NCBI RefSeq assembly: GCF_019649055.1
Contig: NW_026570275.1
Span: forward strand, 1-64,000
Origin: Paramacrobiotus metropolitanus
Taxonomy: Eukaryota > Tardigrada > Eutardigrada > Parachela > Macrobiotidae
Reading direction: 5' to 3'
DNA length: 64,000 bases
Shown: piece after piece, positions 44,343-55,328 of the stretch
How the letters are laid out: each line of letters starts with the position of its first letter
Position numbering within the stretch: position 1 is the stretch's first letter
Notes under the pieces: generated by a model
The model's database searches: none
The model's input: the letters and a program-made list of their open reading frames with translations, nothing else
What the model was told of the DNA's origin: nothing
Translations under genes and position numbers: made by a program

Positions 44343-47300
44343 ATGAAAGCTCTCTTCATGGAATGTGTTCACGACCCCGATTCAGCGGTTGTGCACGCAA
44401 AAATCCAAGAAGGATGGAAAAAACTGGGAAAGGCTGCAAATCTGATGGTGCATTTTCCGGTAGGCAAAGCGAGTGTTTCTGTAGTTTCCTGTCTCAAGTA
44501 CTTGTCCCGACGACATGGTCTTCCGCAACCAGTAGTTAAATACCTGCTGTCCAAGTTGTGCTCGATTACCGATAAGAACCCGGAAGTTTCGAGTGACGTT
44601 TACTTGAACCAGCAAATCGCACAGTGTCTGAAATACTGCCTGCAACAAGATCCGGCAGTTATCAACGCGAAGGAACTTGTGACTGCTTGTTCTACCGTGC
44701 TGGATGCGGACGCCACGGATGCCTTTCGTGACCTACCTTTGCACACCCGAGAACTTGTTTCGCAGCTGATGCAATGCATCATCCTGAAGATCAGTGCATG
44801 CAGCTCTGGTAACGAAGCAGATCGTGATGGCTTGGTTAAACTAGCATTTAAATACGCTTCTGCTGTAAATGCTGATACAAAACTCCAGTTCCAAGAAACG
44901 CTGCAGGCACATGGAATATCGGTGTCGGTGGGTGGCAAGAAGCCGTCTGCAGCTGCACCCATCGACATTGTCAGTGAAAACAGCAGCTGGTCAAGCGAAC
45001 GACTACTGGCCAGCGGACAGGAGATGCTTAGACAATGCGTGAACTCGGGGAAAAGTGCAGTGAAAGCTGACGCCGTAAAGACGCAACAAACAGTCACCAC
45101 GGTATACAAAGAAAATATGTCAGAGAAAACGGAATTGCAGCGGATTGATTTGGCTAAAGCCCTGAACAGCAGTCGCGCCAGCAATCGTGGAACCGCGCAG
45201 AAAATGGAAATCAACCCGGCGCTGATTAGTAAGGGCAGCAGCGTCCGTTCTTACTTCCGCAGCACTGCGCAAGAAATTGATAATCTGTTGGCCCGAGCTC
45301 AAGCAAACATGGCCGTCTGCCAGGACGATATCGTGTATCTAAAGGATAAATTCTGTTACGGTTACGTGGGGAATTTCTGGGAAGGCCGAATGACAACCTT
45401 TGCCAATATTGCGCTGGCCTTTTCCCTCATCGCCAAGAATCAGGTCGTGGACGATGCCACGCAACTGGAGCTGGCAAAATCAACTTTCGAAGCGTCACTG
45501 GACAGAGGTTACGATGACTGCCGGCTAAAGTTCTTGAAAATGTACCATCTGTGTGCCGAGCGAAGTAATGGAAAACTACCGGAAAAAGTCTTGAAAATCT
45601 TATTAAATTTCCAAACGAAGAGCAGCGAGTGTACGCGGGATATGAAGAAAATGTTGTGGGTCATTCTGAAAAAGGACGACAACAATATGCAGGAGAGTTT
45701 TGCTGTTGCCCTGGATATCGTGAAGCTTGCAACGGGAGAACAGGATGAAGTGACCCAGCATAGCATTGAATATATCTGGGAGCAAGTTGTCCATCCCGGT
45801 CGCGCGCTAAATTTAGAGAAAAGTTTGTCTTTTTCCAGTACATTGGTTGATATCTTGACCGGCCAGAATAAAGGTCACTACGGCTTGAAAACCGCTGCTT
45901 CAGTGGCCGCCGTCCTGAACGACTTGATGGCACACGCCCATGAGAAGCTTCCCCGGGCCATATCAGAGAGTATTCAAAGTCTGCTGACTACTGTGGAGCA
46001 AGCCTCGACATTGTACTCCCAGTAAGGCAACCCTACTGCACGCTTCTAATTTTTTGCGTTCGGACGACTTTTTCTCTGTAACTTCGCACTAGGAAGCACT
46101 GATAACCGCTGCTGCAGAAGTGGGCACTGGGCAGCTATGAATATTATTAATATTTAAATTGCTTAGCTGAGTAAAAAATATTTCAATGTGATAGAAATTC
46201 ACAACGCCATTAATTTAAGAAAATGTGTTCCAAATGCGAAAAGCATCGAAGTGTCCAGTAGCACGATTCTCTTTAGCATCTCCGCCACGTCAATGTATAA
46301 ATCACTCTAACCGTAAGATCCCTCCTGTGCTTATTTATAAAGCGCTTTTCTGTCGAGTAGCAAAAATTTATTTCGGTTTATTTTCGTACGAGTATATCAA
46401 GTGGCATTAATTGGTTGCGCATCACGTGGATTTGGTACCTTACTTTACGTTTCGTTTTGTTTTTGGCTAGCTGGAATAGGAAGGATTCCGAAGCGATTCA
46501 AAAACTTTATGTACAGAGTATCATTGGGATTACCCTTAAAACACTTAGCCACCCGAAATTCAACGTCTCAGACAGAAATTCAAAGGAGACAATTCGAATG
46601 CTGGTGCAGCATGCGCTGTACTTGGAGACTGACCGGCAGCTGGCTGCAAATATCATCGTTGTCGTGGGTAACTTGGTCATTGCAAAGAAGGTGAGCCTCA
46701 TACCCGGAGTGGAGCGGCTGGCATCCCGTCTCAAATTCAACGACGCTATCGACGAAGACGGTGTCATTCGGCTTAATGCTGACCACAATACAAAGGCCGT
46801 GGGTCTCCAATACGTAACGGCAGTTATTTCTGAAATGCTGCTGCAGCTGATTTTTCTCCCAAAGAACTCTTTAAACTCCAGCGTCCCCCTCGATGAAATA
46901 CTGGCCGCAATCCATTCCAGTCCGGACAAGAACACGCAGATACGCTGTGCTGAATGCGTTTTCCATGCAGCAATTAACCGCTACTCCTTCCTGACCGATA
47001 AGCATCTGTGGCCATTGCTTGCCCTAACTACCAGCGCGGTTACTGATGTCCGCATTAACTGCACAGCCGCATACTGTCTGCTTCTCGAGCGCGTGACGTT
47101 TAGCGAGAGGAAACAGACCCTGACTGCAGGCGCACTGACGGATTTGGCCCTCATGTTCAGTTTTGAGCCGGTCTTGCTGAGCGGACGCGATTTTACCATG
47201 GAGATCAATGCCTCCGTCTTAAAGGTCGTGTTGAATTCTGCGTCGAATGTTCAGTTTACGGAAACGGTGCACCAGCAATTGTCGACTATCTTAATGGCAG

Positions 47301-50300
47301 AAGAAGCGCCACACGCTAAAGCACACCAAGAAATTGTGGTCAGGATCTTGTACGCGCAGGTTCAGTCGCCAGTGGTACAACGTGCACTTCCAGTGTACTG
47401 TTTGAATGCAGTGGAGAACATGATTCTAAATGACAATCAGCATTTCGAAATCTGTGCCAATATCTTATTTGTGATTTCGCAGAAATTTTACCAGTGTATA
47501 AATCCTGCAGTATTGGCGATTTTACAGCAGCGCTTCGATACGGAACAACGCTGTGAACGACTGGGCTTCTGGTTGACCTTCTCAGCCGTCTGTGTGCAAG
47601 ATGTTTCTGAGCATGCTTTTTGTCGTTTTGACTTGGAATTTGCAACGGCGCGCATATTGGCAGCGCACAGTTCTTCGGCGAGTTTCGGATTTTCGGAGTT
47701 ATTAGATCAACGAACAAAGAACGGCTTATTTGAGATTTTAAAACGGTATTTCCAGGCAGGATTTACAATGTCCATGTTGAACAAGAGATTCTTCGAACTG
47801 TGCATTATAAAGAGCGTCAATGTGGAAATCATCTTGGAGTGTTTACTGTTAGTGTGCGAAAACGGGCAAATTCTCCCTCACGAAATAATTGACCGGGTAT
47901 TTGACAATAAAACGGCGAAGCTTCAGATGCCGGTTATTCAGCTCCGTTTGGCCAGCGCAATCGTCCAGAACAACCAATCGATACCAGAAGCTTTCACCCA
48001 GAAAATCGTAAAGGATTTCTGTTCTGGTAGCTTCCCAAATCTGTTTCGAAACTTCGAGAATTGTGCTAAGTTTAGCATTATTACTAAACTAATGAACAAT
48101 AACTTCGAAGTTCCCGACACGCATGACGTTACTGCTAAACTCTGTGAAGGTTGGAAAAAGGAAAGCGGCGGCAATCATCGCCAAAAACTTGATATACTTT
48201 CCGCTCTTGCGAGCCAAGCTAACTCTGCATCCGCTGCATGGAAGATCGATCCAGAACGATTGAAAGCGGTCTTCGTGGAAGCGATGAGCTCTGATAACGC
48301 CCAGATGATTGAAACCGCGCTGAATGGTTTCATATCTCTGAGCCGTTACAATAGTCCGGTGAAAGCAGCGCTTCATGACGAAAAAGATTTCAAGCTGTTG
48401 ATAAAACTTCAACGATCTGCTTCGTCCACCGGTTCCCTTAAAGAAACGGTCTCCGAGTATTTAACATCAATGCACAAAATATTACCGGCGTCTGTGAAGG
48501 CCAGCCTGAACCTGTCGCATCTGGAAAACAAGACTAACGTGGAAATGCTGACAGATCTCCCCATGTTGTGCAGGCTGGATGATTTTGAATTCTTCGAATC
48601 GCAAGACTGTCAAGCTCGAATGCAAAAAATTTTTGAAAACGATACCGACCCGAAAGTTCTGAATGCAGCGCTCGCAATTGTGAAGAGCTATCCGCGGCTT
48701 TCTAGATTGCCGGAAAAGACTTTGGAAGCCGTTGGGTTCGCCAAGCTCAGCACCAATAATCAGAAAGTTTCTGACACGTGTGAGAGCGTGATAGTTGCGG
48801 GCCTGAACCATGGTATCAAGCCAACGGAAAATCTGAAAGCGTACATTTCTACCGATCGGCAAAGTATAGGCGCTTCCTCAGTGTTTGCGAATGAATTCGA
48901 TAGCCACCGGAAATCCAGTAAACTGTACAAACTCTTAAACGCAGAAATTGCGGCAGACGTTCTGACTACAATGCTGCATGAAATCAGCCAAATTGATTTG
49001 GATGAGCGAACGTTAACGGCACTTCTGGAAAAGGATTTTTCCCGGTTTACGATTCTCGCAGAATATCTAGCTGGCAAAGTCTCAACGTCTCAGATTTTCG
49101 ATGCTCTTGACAAGAACTGTGAACTGCGAACGAGAATCATGGAAATATTTTGTGATAAAATCAGGACTCATGGAGAGTCCATCAGCGATACACTACTGGA
49201 AGCGCTGAAAACCGTATTATCGTTACATGAACAACCAGTAATAATGAGTCCGGACGAATTCGTTCAAGTTTTTGCTGATTCCTTAATCAGCGAAACAACC
49301 TCGATAGTCAAGGTACGACTTATCGTGCAGTGTCTTGTTGCGTTGATGAAGTCGGCGAGTTGCAACGCCCCAGAAACGCTGCTCCAACCAAGAGTCTTGG
49401 GCTATCTGGTAATGCTGCTCCAGCATCCATCGTGTCTTGTGCGTAGGCAATGTGTACTTGGGCTCGACATTGTGTATTCCATGGCGGTGGTTGCACTGGT
49501 TGGAGACACTGAGATCACTGCCGGATTCTCACCGGTAGTCGCAGGTTTCAAAACTTTTTTTGGCTCAATCTGCACGCACGCGTTTCAGCGAATCTTTGCC
49601 AATTGCGGTGATGGCGAAGTCGTACATCAGCTGGCGTTTGACACGAATTTCAACGAAGGTTTTGCCAAGTTTCTCTTATGCCTAACACACTGGGATTTCG
49701 AAATTATCAAACCGATTCGATTGAATAGAATGCAGTGGCGACAGCAGATGCTTATCTCCGATTTCCTGGTGAACTTTGTGGATTCCTTTGACTTGGCTGT
49801 TGACATACATCAGCACGTGACGATCATTGCAAACAAGTTTCATGTTGACGAAGAACGAGAGGAGTTTTTCGATTACCTGACCTTAGTGTGCAGCAGTGTC
49901 GAGAAATTATCACTGCAGAGAATACTGTTTGGTTTGACAATACTAGACGCACCAGAACTGAAAGAATGTCAGCAAACTTCCAAGGGCGACTTCGAAAGGC
50001 AGACTGCCGAACAATTCATCTTAAAGTTGCTTGCGGCAAAGATCACATTCACTCAGTCTACACAGATTCTTGGCTTATTGACACAACAACTTATGTCCGC
50101 ATTCGGAATTGACGTGGCCGCAGTAATCTGTACGGATTGCGGTAAAATTAACTCCATGCAAGAGTTCACAGCCTTTTTTGATTACTTTAAAGGAGCAAAC
50201 ATTCAGAATTTGATAGAAAAAAAGTATTTCTTCAGGCAGAACAATCCAGGCACAAAACGACTTCAAGAAATTGCTGTTCAGCTGGGAACCGAGCTCCTCA

Positions 50301-51928
50301 TGCAGAATATTCCGGATAATACCATTCACCGAAAAAGACTTGAACGCGTGATCGGGGAATTATGCCAAGGTGCAGTGTCGCTTTGCGATTTGCAACAACT
50401 TCTCGCTTTTTGTTCGGCTACTAATCCCAACCTGAAATCATTCGAGCACGCAATTGGCCAAGCGCACCAGTATAATTTATCCGGTGCGTCGTTCACCGCC
50501 CTTCGGCAGGCAGTCTCCATTGCCCGCACCGAATCGGAGATCGTAGCAGTTGTTAACACTTTTACTCGCGAAAAGGTTTTCGAAGGTAAACACGGTGTTA
50601 AACAGGTAGCGCACATCGTCGGCGAATTCCGCCGCAACAACACGCGAGTGTCATACAAATGGATCTGTCTACGCGAACGCTTCATGAAAGCCGGTTACGA
50701 ATGGGACATTTTGCAGTTACACATTTTCCGCATCTTCGATGCTGATCTGCGCAGTCGTGTTTACAAATCCGACATGTTGGTCAGCACATGGACCGCTACG
50801 GACATTACGCATTGGGCGCAGCGAGCCGTTGCCCGGAGGCACGAATATCGACCAGCGGAATTCGTAACGGAGGCCTTGGCGATCGCCCGCCTCGCCATGG
50901 AAAATTTTAAAAATTTCGTTCTCACAAAAGTACAAATTTTAAGTTGTCTGGTCGCTCTGGATAAACTGAAGAAGGACACCACGAAAGGTCAACTGCAGCA
51001 AGTCGCCACCGGATCCGGTAAATCCGCGATCGTTGCGGTATTAGCCGCGGTAAAAGCACTCGAAGGTCACACCGTGGACATTTACACCAGCAGTCCGGTG
51101 CTGGCGGAACGCGACGCACAGGAATGGACACAGTTTTACCAACTGTTTGGACTGACGTGCGGGCACAACGGCGACAAAGGCGTGTACGTTGCCAAGAAGA
51201 AGCCGTGCTACGATCAGCGGATTGTGTACGGCGAATGTGCGCAGTTCCAGTTTGATTATCTGCGGGATAAATACAGTGGACTGGGTACGTTGGGCGGCCG
51301 CACCACGGACTTCGCTATCGTGGATGAAGTGGATTCCGCTCTAATAGACGACAGCGCGAAATTAGCTCGCCTCTCAACGACGCTGCCGGGAATGGACACG
51401 CTACATGTGTTGTACTGCCTCATTTGGGATCGTTTGACGCATGTACAGTCTCACCTGTTCTCCGTTGGGGAACATCAGTTCTATGTTGAGGGCCGAATCA
51501 CAGTCGATGAAATCAGCGGCACATTCACTTACCAGTTTGCGAATTCAAACGGCGAACTGCTGATAATTCACGATCTAGTCAGGTTTATTTTTGAAGCATC
51601 GAGCGCCGCTTTAGTAACCGCGCAAATCTTCGAGATCAACGAGCTGGAAACGTTTCTGAAAAGCCATATGACACAGCACATTCAGTCCGTATTGGAATCA
51701 AAGTCACTCTGTCTGCAGTTTCCTGCCAATATCGCAGACTTTGCACGAAACCAGATTCCGTTGTGGGTGGAGAGCGCACTGACCGCGATCAAGTACCAGG
51801 AGAACGTCCACTACATTGTCGATGAGGGGCAGATTAAACCGGTGGACTATGCAACCACAGGCGTGGTGCAGTCCAGCACCAACTGGAACAACGGTCTCCA
51901 CCAGTTCCTACAACTGAAGCACTCATAG
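44343..51928 (+). CDS. Giant helical-solenoid protein with C-terminal SecA-type DEAD motor
   Basis: Two exons, 44343-46021 and 46471-51928, join in phase across a GT-AG intron (donor GTAAGG, acceptor TTGGCTAG) to 2378 residues. Residues 1 to about 2000 are almost entirely amphipathic helices with HEAT/ARM-like texture and no enzymatic motif. The last 350 residues carry a SecA-like first motor half: Walker A ATGSGKSAIVAVLAA (about residue 2072), TSSPVLAERDAQEW, VYGECAQFQFDYLRDKY and Walker B VDEVDSALID (about 2178). It ends at GLHQFLQLKHS. Bacterial SecA continues here into the rest of the first half and a second RecA-like half, both absent. SecA drives protein export in bacteria; the role of these animal proteins is unknown to me. 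The intron and animal surroundings argue against bacterial contamination. Confidence 0.82.
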
Positions 51929-51984
51929 TAGTATCCCGATGGTTCTGAACCAGTTTTTTTTATCCGGGGGGTCCAAATTTTAGA

Positions 51985-52075
51985 CCCTAGGGGATAATTA
52001 ACGGTCTGTGTGTTTCTGCCCTAGGAGATAATTAACGGTGTGTTTTTTGACCGGGGTGAATTTTAACGAATGGTA
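51985..52075 (+). repeat. 34-bp tandem repeat, two clear copies and a decayed third
   Basis: CCCTAGGGGATAATTAACGG at 51985 and CCCTAGGAGATAATTAACGG at 52019 are exactly 34 bp apart. A degenerate third unit (CCGGGGTGAATTTTAACG) follows at about 52051. Just before lies a palindromic GGGTCCAAATTTTAGACCC. It begins about 55 bp after the stop of the solenoid-SecA gene. Confidence 0.65.
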
Positions 52076-52318
52076 TGTTTTTAATATGTGATTTTGTGAA
52101 AATATGTCATGAAATTGCAGACTAAATATCGTTTCGTTAGATGGCATTGTGAAAAGGACATACTGATTAGTGCATTACCTTTACTTTTTGAGTGACAAAA
52201 ACAAAAAAGGAAAAACAGGAAGCTTGATCTGTGGTTGGGTAAGTATGCTATTGCGGTGACACATGTGCCGAACGACCACGACCACTGTTCAATCTTGGTT
52301 TCCCTATTTTTTCACTTG

Positions 52319-52475
52319 TGCGACATGGATCACCGATTTCAGTGATCCCTTGTACGACATGGATCACCGAGTTCAGTGATCCCTTGTACAACGCGGATCA
52401 CCGAGTTCAGTGATCCCATGTACGACACGGATCACCGAGTTCAGTGATCCCATGTAAGAAACGGGTCACTGTTAT
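52319..52475 (+). repeat. 34-bp tandem repeat of hairpin units, about 4.5 copies
   Basis: Units start at 52321, 52355, 52389 and 52423, with a decayed one at 52457. Each contains GGATCACCGAGTTCAGTGAT, in which GGATCAC and GTGATCC can pair across a short loop. The period equals that of the block at 51985 but the sequence differs. It might belong to the end of the neighbouring Polinton; no terminal inverted repeat could be confirmed. Confidence 0.85.
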
Positions 52476-52976
52476 AATCCTTCCTGGTTTTGATGGCCCT
52501 TGCAAGTATGGGATTATCGGAATCGGTGATCCATGTGAGTGCAACGGTCAATCACGTACGTACAACACCGTAGCAACAGTACATTTTTAAGTAATCTTTA
52601 GATAAATAAGTGTGGTTTTTTTTGTTACGTATTTGATCTGAACGGGCAATACGCATAATGGAAGTTTTATTTCATTCTGAAATTGCTGTTGAATCAATAA
52701 AAAGTCGCACTATTTTCTGTGGCGCCATCGTCAAGAAAGAACAGTTTCGTTCCGGAAGATTGTTGCAGCTTTTTGTTTCCGTATATGGGTCGATTCAAAA
52801 GGTATGACCGGAGTTGATGGCTTAAAGACACGCCCAATCTTACACAGCTCCATGAAATCCGACCGTTGCATTTTTGCTGTAATAAAAATGATAACATAAG
52901 TTTCTGGTAAAATTTTCAATTAGTCAGAACCACGTATGCATCGCAATCGTTCAAAGAAATGCTGTAAAGTTCTTAC

Positions 52977-53221
52977 CTAACATTTGAAAGGTCATATTGT
53001 TCGACTGTTCGGTTTCGTAGGGTGTTGTTCCAGTAGTCGGTCTGCATAATTTTTCCCACGCTTTCGATGACAACAAACGCAGCAAAAACTACGAAAAACA
53101 CAACGTACAGAATAATTAACAACACCTTCTCGCATTTTTGCTCTAGGGTACGTGCATAGCACAACATGTGCTGGAGGTTAGCCATTGTAAACTGTCTATT
53201 ATTATCGAAACACATAAACAT
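52977..53221 (-). CDS. Small single-pass membrane protein, possibly spliced, unknown
   Basis: The ATG at 53221 opens a frame of about 82 residues with one strong hydrophobic segment (VLLIILYVVFFVVFAAFVVI). A Cys/His-containing N-terminal part precedes it and a charged tail with two N-glycosylation sequons (NNT, NRT) follows. The frame runs into TTAG|GTAAGA at 52977, a good splice donor, just before its stop, so more exons may follow to the left. It diverges from the packaging ATPase 165 bp away. Whether it belongs to the Polinton or the host is unclear. I do not recognise a family. Confidence 0.4.
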
Positions 53222-53385
53222 CCCTTAAATAGACTAGCGTTGTTTATTTTCCACGAGTAGTTAAATCTTTCAAACGCTTTATGAATTATTTTGCATTATT
53301 GATCACTGAAACAATAACTGTTATTTAAAAATACCCGTTCGTAACAAAGCCTATTTAAGCGGAACATATTTGGTGCACAAACATT

Positions 53386-54090
53386 ATGTGTTTGCTAAAA
53401 ATGTTCAGCGTGATAAACGATTATCCGCGCTTTTGCGCTCCGTTTGGAATGTGCATTTGTGGGCCCACAATGTCGGGCAAAACAAACTTTGTATTTATGC
53501 TCCTAAGAAACAGAAACTTTGTTCTGGATCAACAACCAACGAGGATATTATACTGTTACGGTCAATGGCAGGAGGGTTTCGAAACCTTACGAAAGAAGGT
53601 TACTCCAGTTGAATTTCTGCAGGGTCTGGACGACCTCTTCTCACATTTGCAGTCAGTTGACAGTAAGACTCATACCTTGGTTATTATTGACGATTTGGCT
53701 ACTGATCTGTGCAAGGATGCTCGTTGTTCTGACCTGTTTACCCGTGGAATACATCACAAGAACGTTTCCGTCATCATGCTGCTGCAAAATCTGTACAAAC
53801 AAGGAAAATCGATGCGTGACATCACACTCAATTCGCAATACTTGATACTATTTAAGAACCTCCGGGATGTCAATCAAATCGCATTGCTGGCACGTCAAAC
53901 TGGACTAAAACACTTGGTCGACGCTTATAACAAAGTTACATCGGAACCTTATCAACCCTTGGTTTTGGACTTGCGCCCAACGTGCCCCGATTATTTAAGG
54001 ATACGATCCCATGTTTTACCGGGTGAACGAATGCGGATTTATCTGAACCGGAACTCCACAAGCACTTTACCAAAATGTCGGAAAGGGTAA
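53386..54090 (+). CDS. Polinton packaging ATPase (FtsK/HerA, A32-like)
   Basis: 234 residues. Walker A is GPTMSGKTNF (residues 26-35) and Walker B is TLVIIDDLAT (97-106). This order and spacing fit the DNA-packaging ATPases of Polintons and related double jelly-roll viruses, which pump the genome into the capsid. The ATG at 53386 gives the usual short N-terminus before Walker A. A TATTTAAG word about 35 bp upstream may be its TATA box. The end overlaps the next gene by 16 nt. The frame is intact. Confidence 0.85.
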   Translation: MCLLKMFSVINDYPRFCAPFGMCICGPTMSGKTNFVFMLLRNRNFVLDQQPTRILYCYGQWQEGFETLRKKVTPVEFLQGLDDLFSHLQSVDSKTHTLVIIDDLATDLCKDARCSDLFTRGIHHKNVSVIMLLQNLYKQGKSMRDITLNSQYLILFKNLRDVNQIALLARQTGLKHLVDAYNKVTSEPYQPLVLDLRPTCPDYLRIRSHVLPGERMRIYLNRNSTSTLPKCRKG

Positions 54091-54401
54091 AGGCCTTAGC
54101 GCCCTTCATCATCACGCTGCAACACTTGAAGCCAAAACAGCGGAAAGTCCTTGTGGGCTACCTAACCAAATCGCAACTTAAAGCGCTGGAAGAAGTGGCT
54201 GTCAATATTGTGAAAAATACAGTTAACTTATCTCCCGCCGAAGCAGATAAGTGCAAACGGTATCGGAAAGCATTAAAGCTGATTGCCTTACGTCGCTACC
54301 CTTTGAAAGAAAAACGGAAACTGATTCAGCAAGGAGGATTTATTGGAGCCATCTTACCAGTCATTGCCGGTGTTCTAACTTCTCTTATCGGAGATGGATG
54401 A
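54075..54401 (+). CDS. Polinton pX-like small basic protein
   Basis: 108 residues. A basic helical body (KQRKVLVGYLTKSQLKALEE, then RYRKALKLIALRRYPLKEKR) ends in a Gly-rich hydrophobic tail (GGFIGAILPVIAGVLTSLIG). This layout, between ATPase and capsid genes, is common in Polintons and adintovirus-like elements and has been compared to adenovirus core protein X. A role in genome condensation or membrane interaction is inference. It overlaps both neighbours by a few bases, as expected for a compact element. Confidence 0.6.
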   Translation: MSERVKALAPFIITLQHLKPKQRKVLVGYLTKSQLKALEEVAVNIVKNTVNLSPAEADKCKRYRKALKLIALRRYPLKEKRKLIQQGGFIGAILPVIAGVLTSLIGDG

Positions 54402-54570
54402 ATACTTTATTGTTCCACGCCGAGTAATGGAAAGCCGGCTCCATGAACAGCTCCAGATCAACAGAGAACCCCCGGAAGCACAAAGTGTTTTATCGCTGGA
54501 CGCTCTCGTAATTCAAACGCTCCAACGTACTGATATAAGCGAGTATGAAAAAAGCCAACCAGCTGAGTAG
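54394..54570 (+). pseudogene. Polinton small ORF, first segment, ends at a frameshift
   Basis: A 58-residue frame beginning MDEYFIVPRRVMESRLHEQL overlaps the previous stop by 8 nt and ends at TAG 54568-54570. Just before its end is an A6 run (54548-54553). The sequence after the run makes sense only in the next frame (54545-54799), whose helical text continues the charged helix of this segment. I read it as the start of one protein broken by a single-base insertion in the A run. It is too short for routine ORF calling. Confidence 0.5.
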
Positions 54571-54799
54571 TATCCTAGAACGGTTCCTTGCTTTGAAACA
54601 GAAAGCCATTCCTGATGAAAATCCGTTAGAATTACCCACGGATGTAGTCACTCAACCGCTTCCAATAACTGCGGAAAGGAATCCACGGCCCTCGGAATTC
54701 CGTCCGTATTCCCGACTGCCACCGCAAGCTATGATTGTTGAAACACAAGAGTCAGAACAGCCAACTTCTCAAAAAACGAAAGATACCAGAAGAATTTGA
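54545..54799 (+). pseudogene. Polinton small ORF, middle segment
   Basis: An 84-residue frame. Its first part is helical (LSSILERFLALKQKA), then Pro-rich up to about 54760. A second A6 run lies at 54771-54776, after which the sensible reading moves again to the frame of the basic LFP-repeat protein. No domain is recognised. With its neighbours it probably formed a single protein of about 280 residues, broken here by two single-base insertions in A runs. Confidence 0.45.
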
Positions 54800-55247
54800 G
54801 GAAGCTGCACCTACGAAGCAGCCTCGACAACCTTTATTCCCATCCGATTTACCCACTAAAGGACAGAAGCGCGACCACGAAAGCGATACTGAAGACAGCA
54901 ACAAACCAAAGGCCGCACGCATTGCTTTGTTTCCGGCGTCGCTACCAAAGAAAGGCTCCAAACGCCATCAGGACGATAGTACTGAATCGCGACCAGCAAA
55001 AGCAGTGCGCATAGCGTTGTTTCCTCCGACCGCACCGAAGAAGGGTCGAAAACGACCGACTGAAAGCATCGACAACCAAGGGTCTTCACGTAAGCGACCT
55101 CGTAGACCTTTGTTCCCCGTCACCACTCCCCTACGTGGAAAAAAAAGAAAGGCGGACCAGATCGAAGGCAGTGTTAGAAAACTGCGCTCGCGTACCATCC
55201 AAAAAGGGGCGGGCCAAACCAGAATTCAGTGGATCACTCTGATGTAA
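54735..55247 (+). CDS. Basic LFP-repeat protein of the Polinton
   Basis: 170 residues, very rich in Lys and Arg. Four tandem units of about 30 residues share the core (A/P)LFPxxxPxxGxKR: PLFPSDLPTKGQKR, ALFPASLPKKGSKR, ALFPPTAPKKGRKR and PLFPVTTPLRGKKR. The KR clusters look like nuclear-localisation or DNA-binding patches. Position between the pX-like protein and integrase, plus composition, suggest a DNA-condensing core or scaffold protein; this is inference. The ATG at 54735 lies before the A6 run, so the true start is probably in the upstream segments. Confidence 0.55.
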   Translation: MLKHKSQNSQLLKKRKIPEEFEEAAPTKQPRQPLFPSDLPTKGQKRDHESDTEDSNKPKAARIALFPASLPKKGSKRHQDDSTESRPAKAVRIALFPPTAPKKGRKRPTESIDNQGSSRKRPRRPLFPVTTPLRGKKRKADQIEGSVRKLRSRTIQKGAGQTRIQWITLM

Positions 55248-55328
55248 TGGCTGGTCTTATCCCCAGTGTATTACGGTTATGCCGTATATTTAAGATCAAC
55301 TGTGTCTCCACCTGCTGCAACAAAGGGA

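Larger units (their letters stand above)
51929..52976. other. Intergenic with two 34-bp tandem repeat blocks
   Basis: Apart from the tandem repeats listed separately, this holds AATAAA words at about 52692 (plus), a possible distal poly(A) site of the solenoid-SecA gene, and near 52670 (minus), possibly for the small minus-strand gene. A second exon of that minus-strand gene may lie around 52890-52700 behind a TTTTATTACAG acceptor, but its frame does not clearly join. Confidence 0.4.

Noticed and set aside
44246-44539. Alternative ORF at the start of the solenoid-SecA gene
   Set aside because: Out of frame with the long ORF from 44343 and without recognisable content.
44343-51928. Bacterial contamination carrying secA
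   Set aside because: The gene has a spliceosomal intron, a very long solenoid and no bacterial neighbours, and is continuous with animal genes and transposons.
52319-52475. CRISPR-like array
   Set aside because: The units are contiguous 34-bp tandem repeats with no unique spacers, in a eukaryotic setting with no cas genes.
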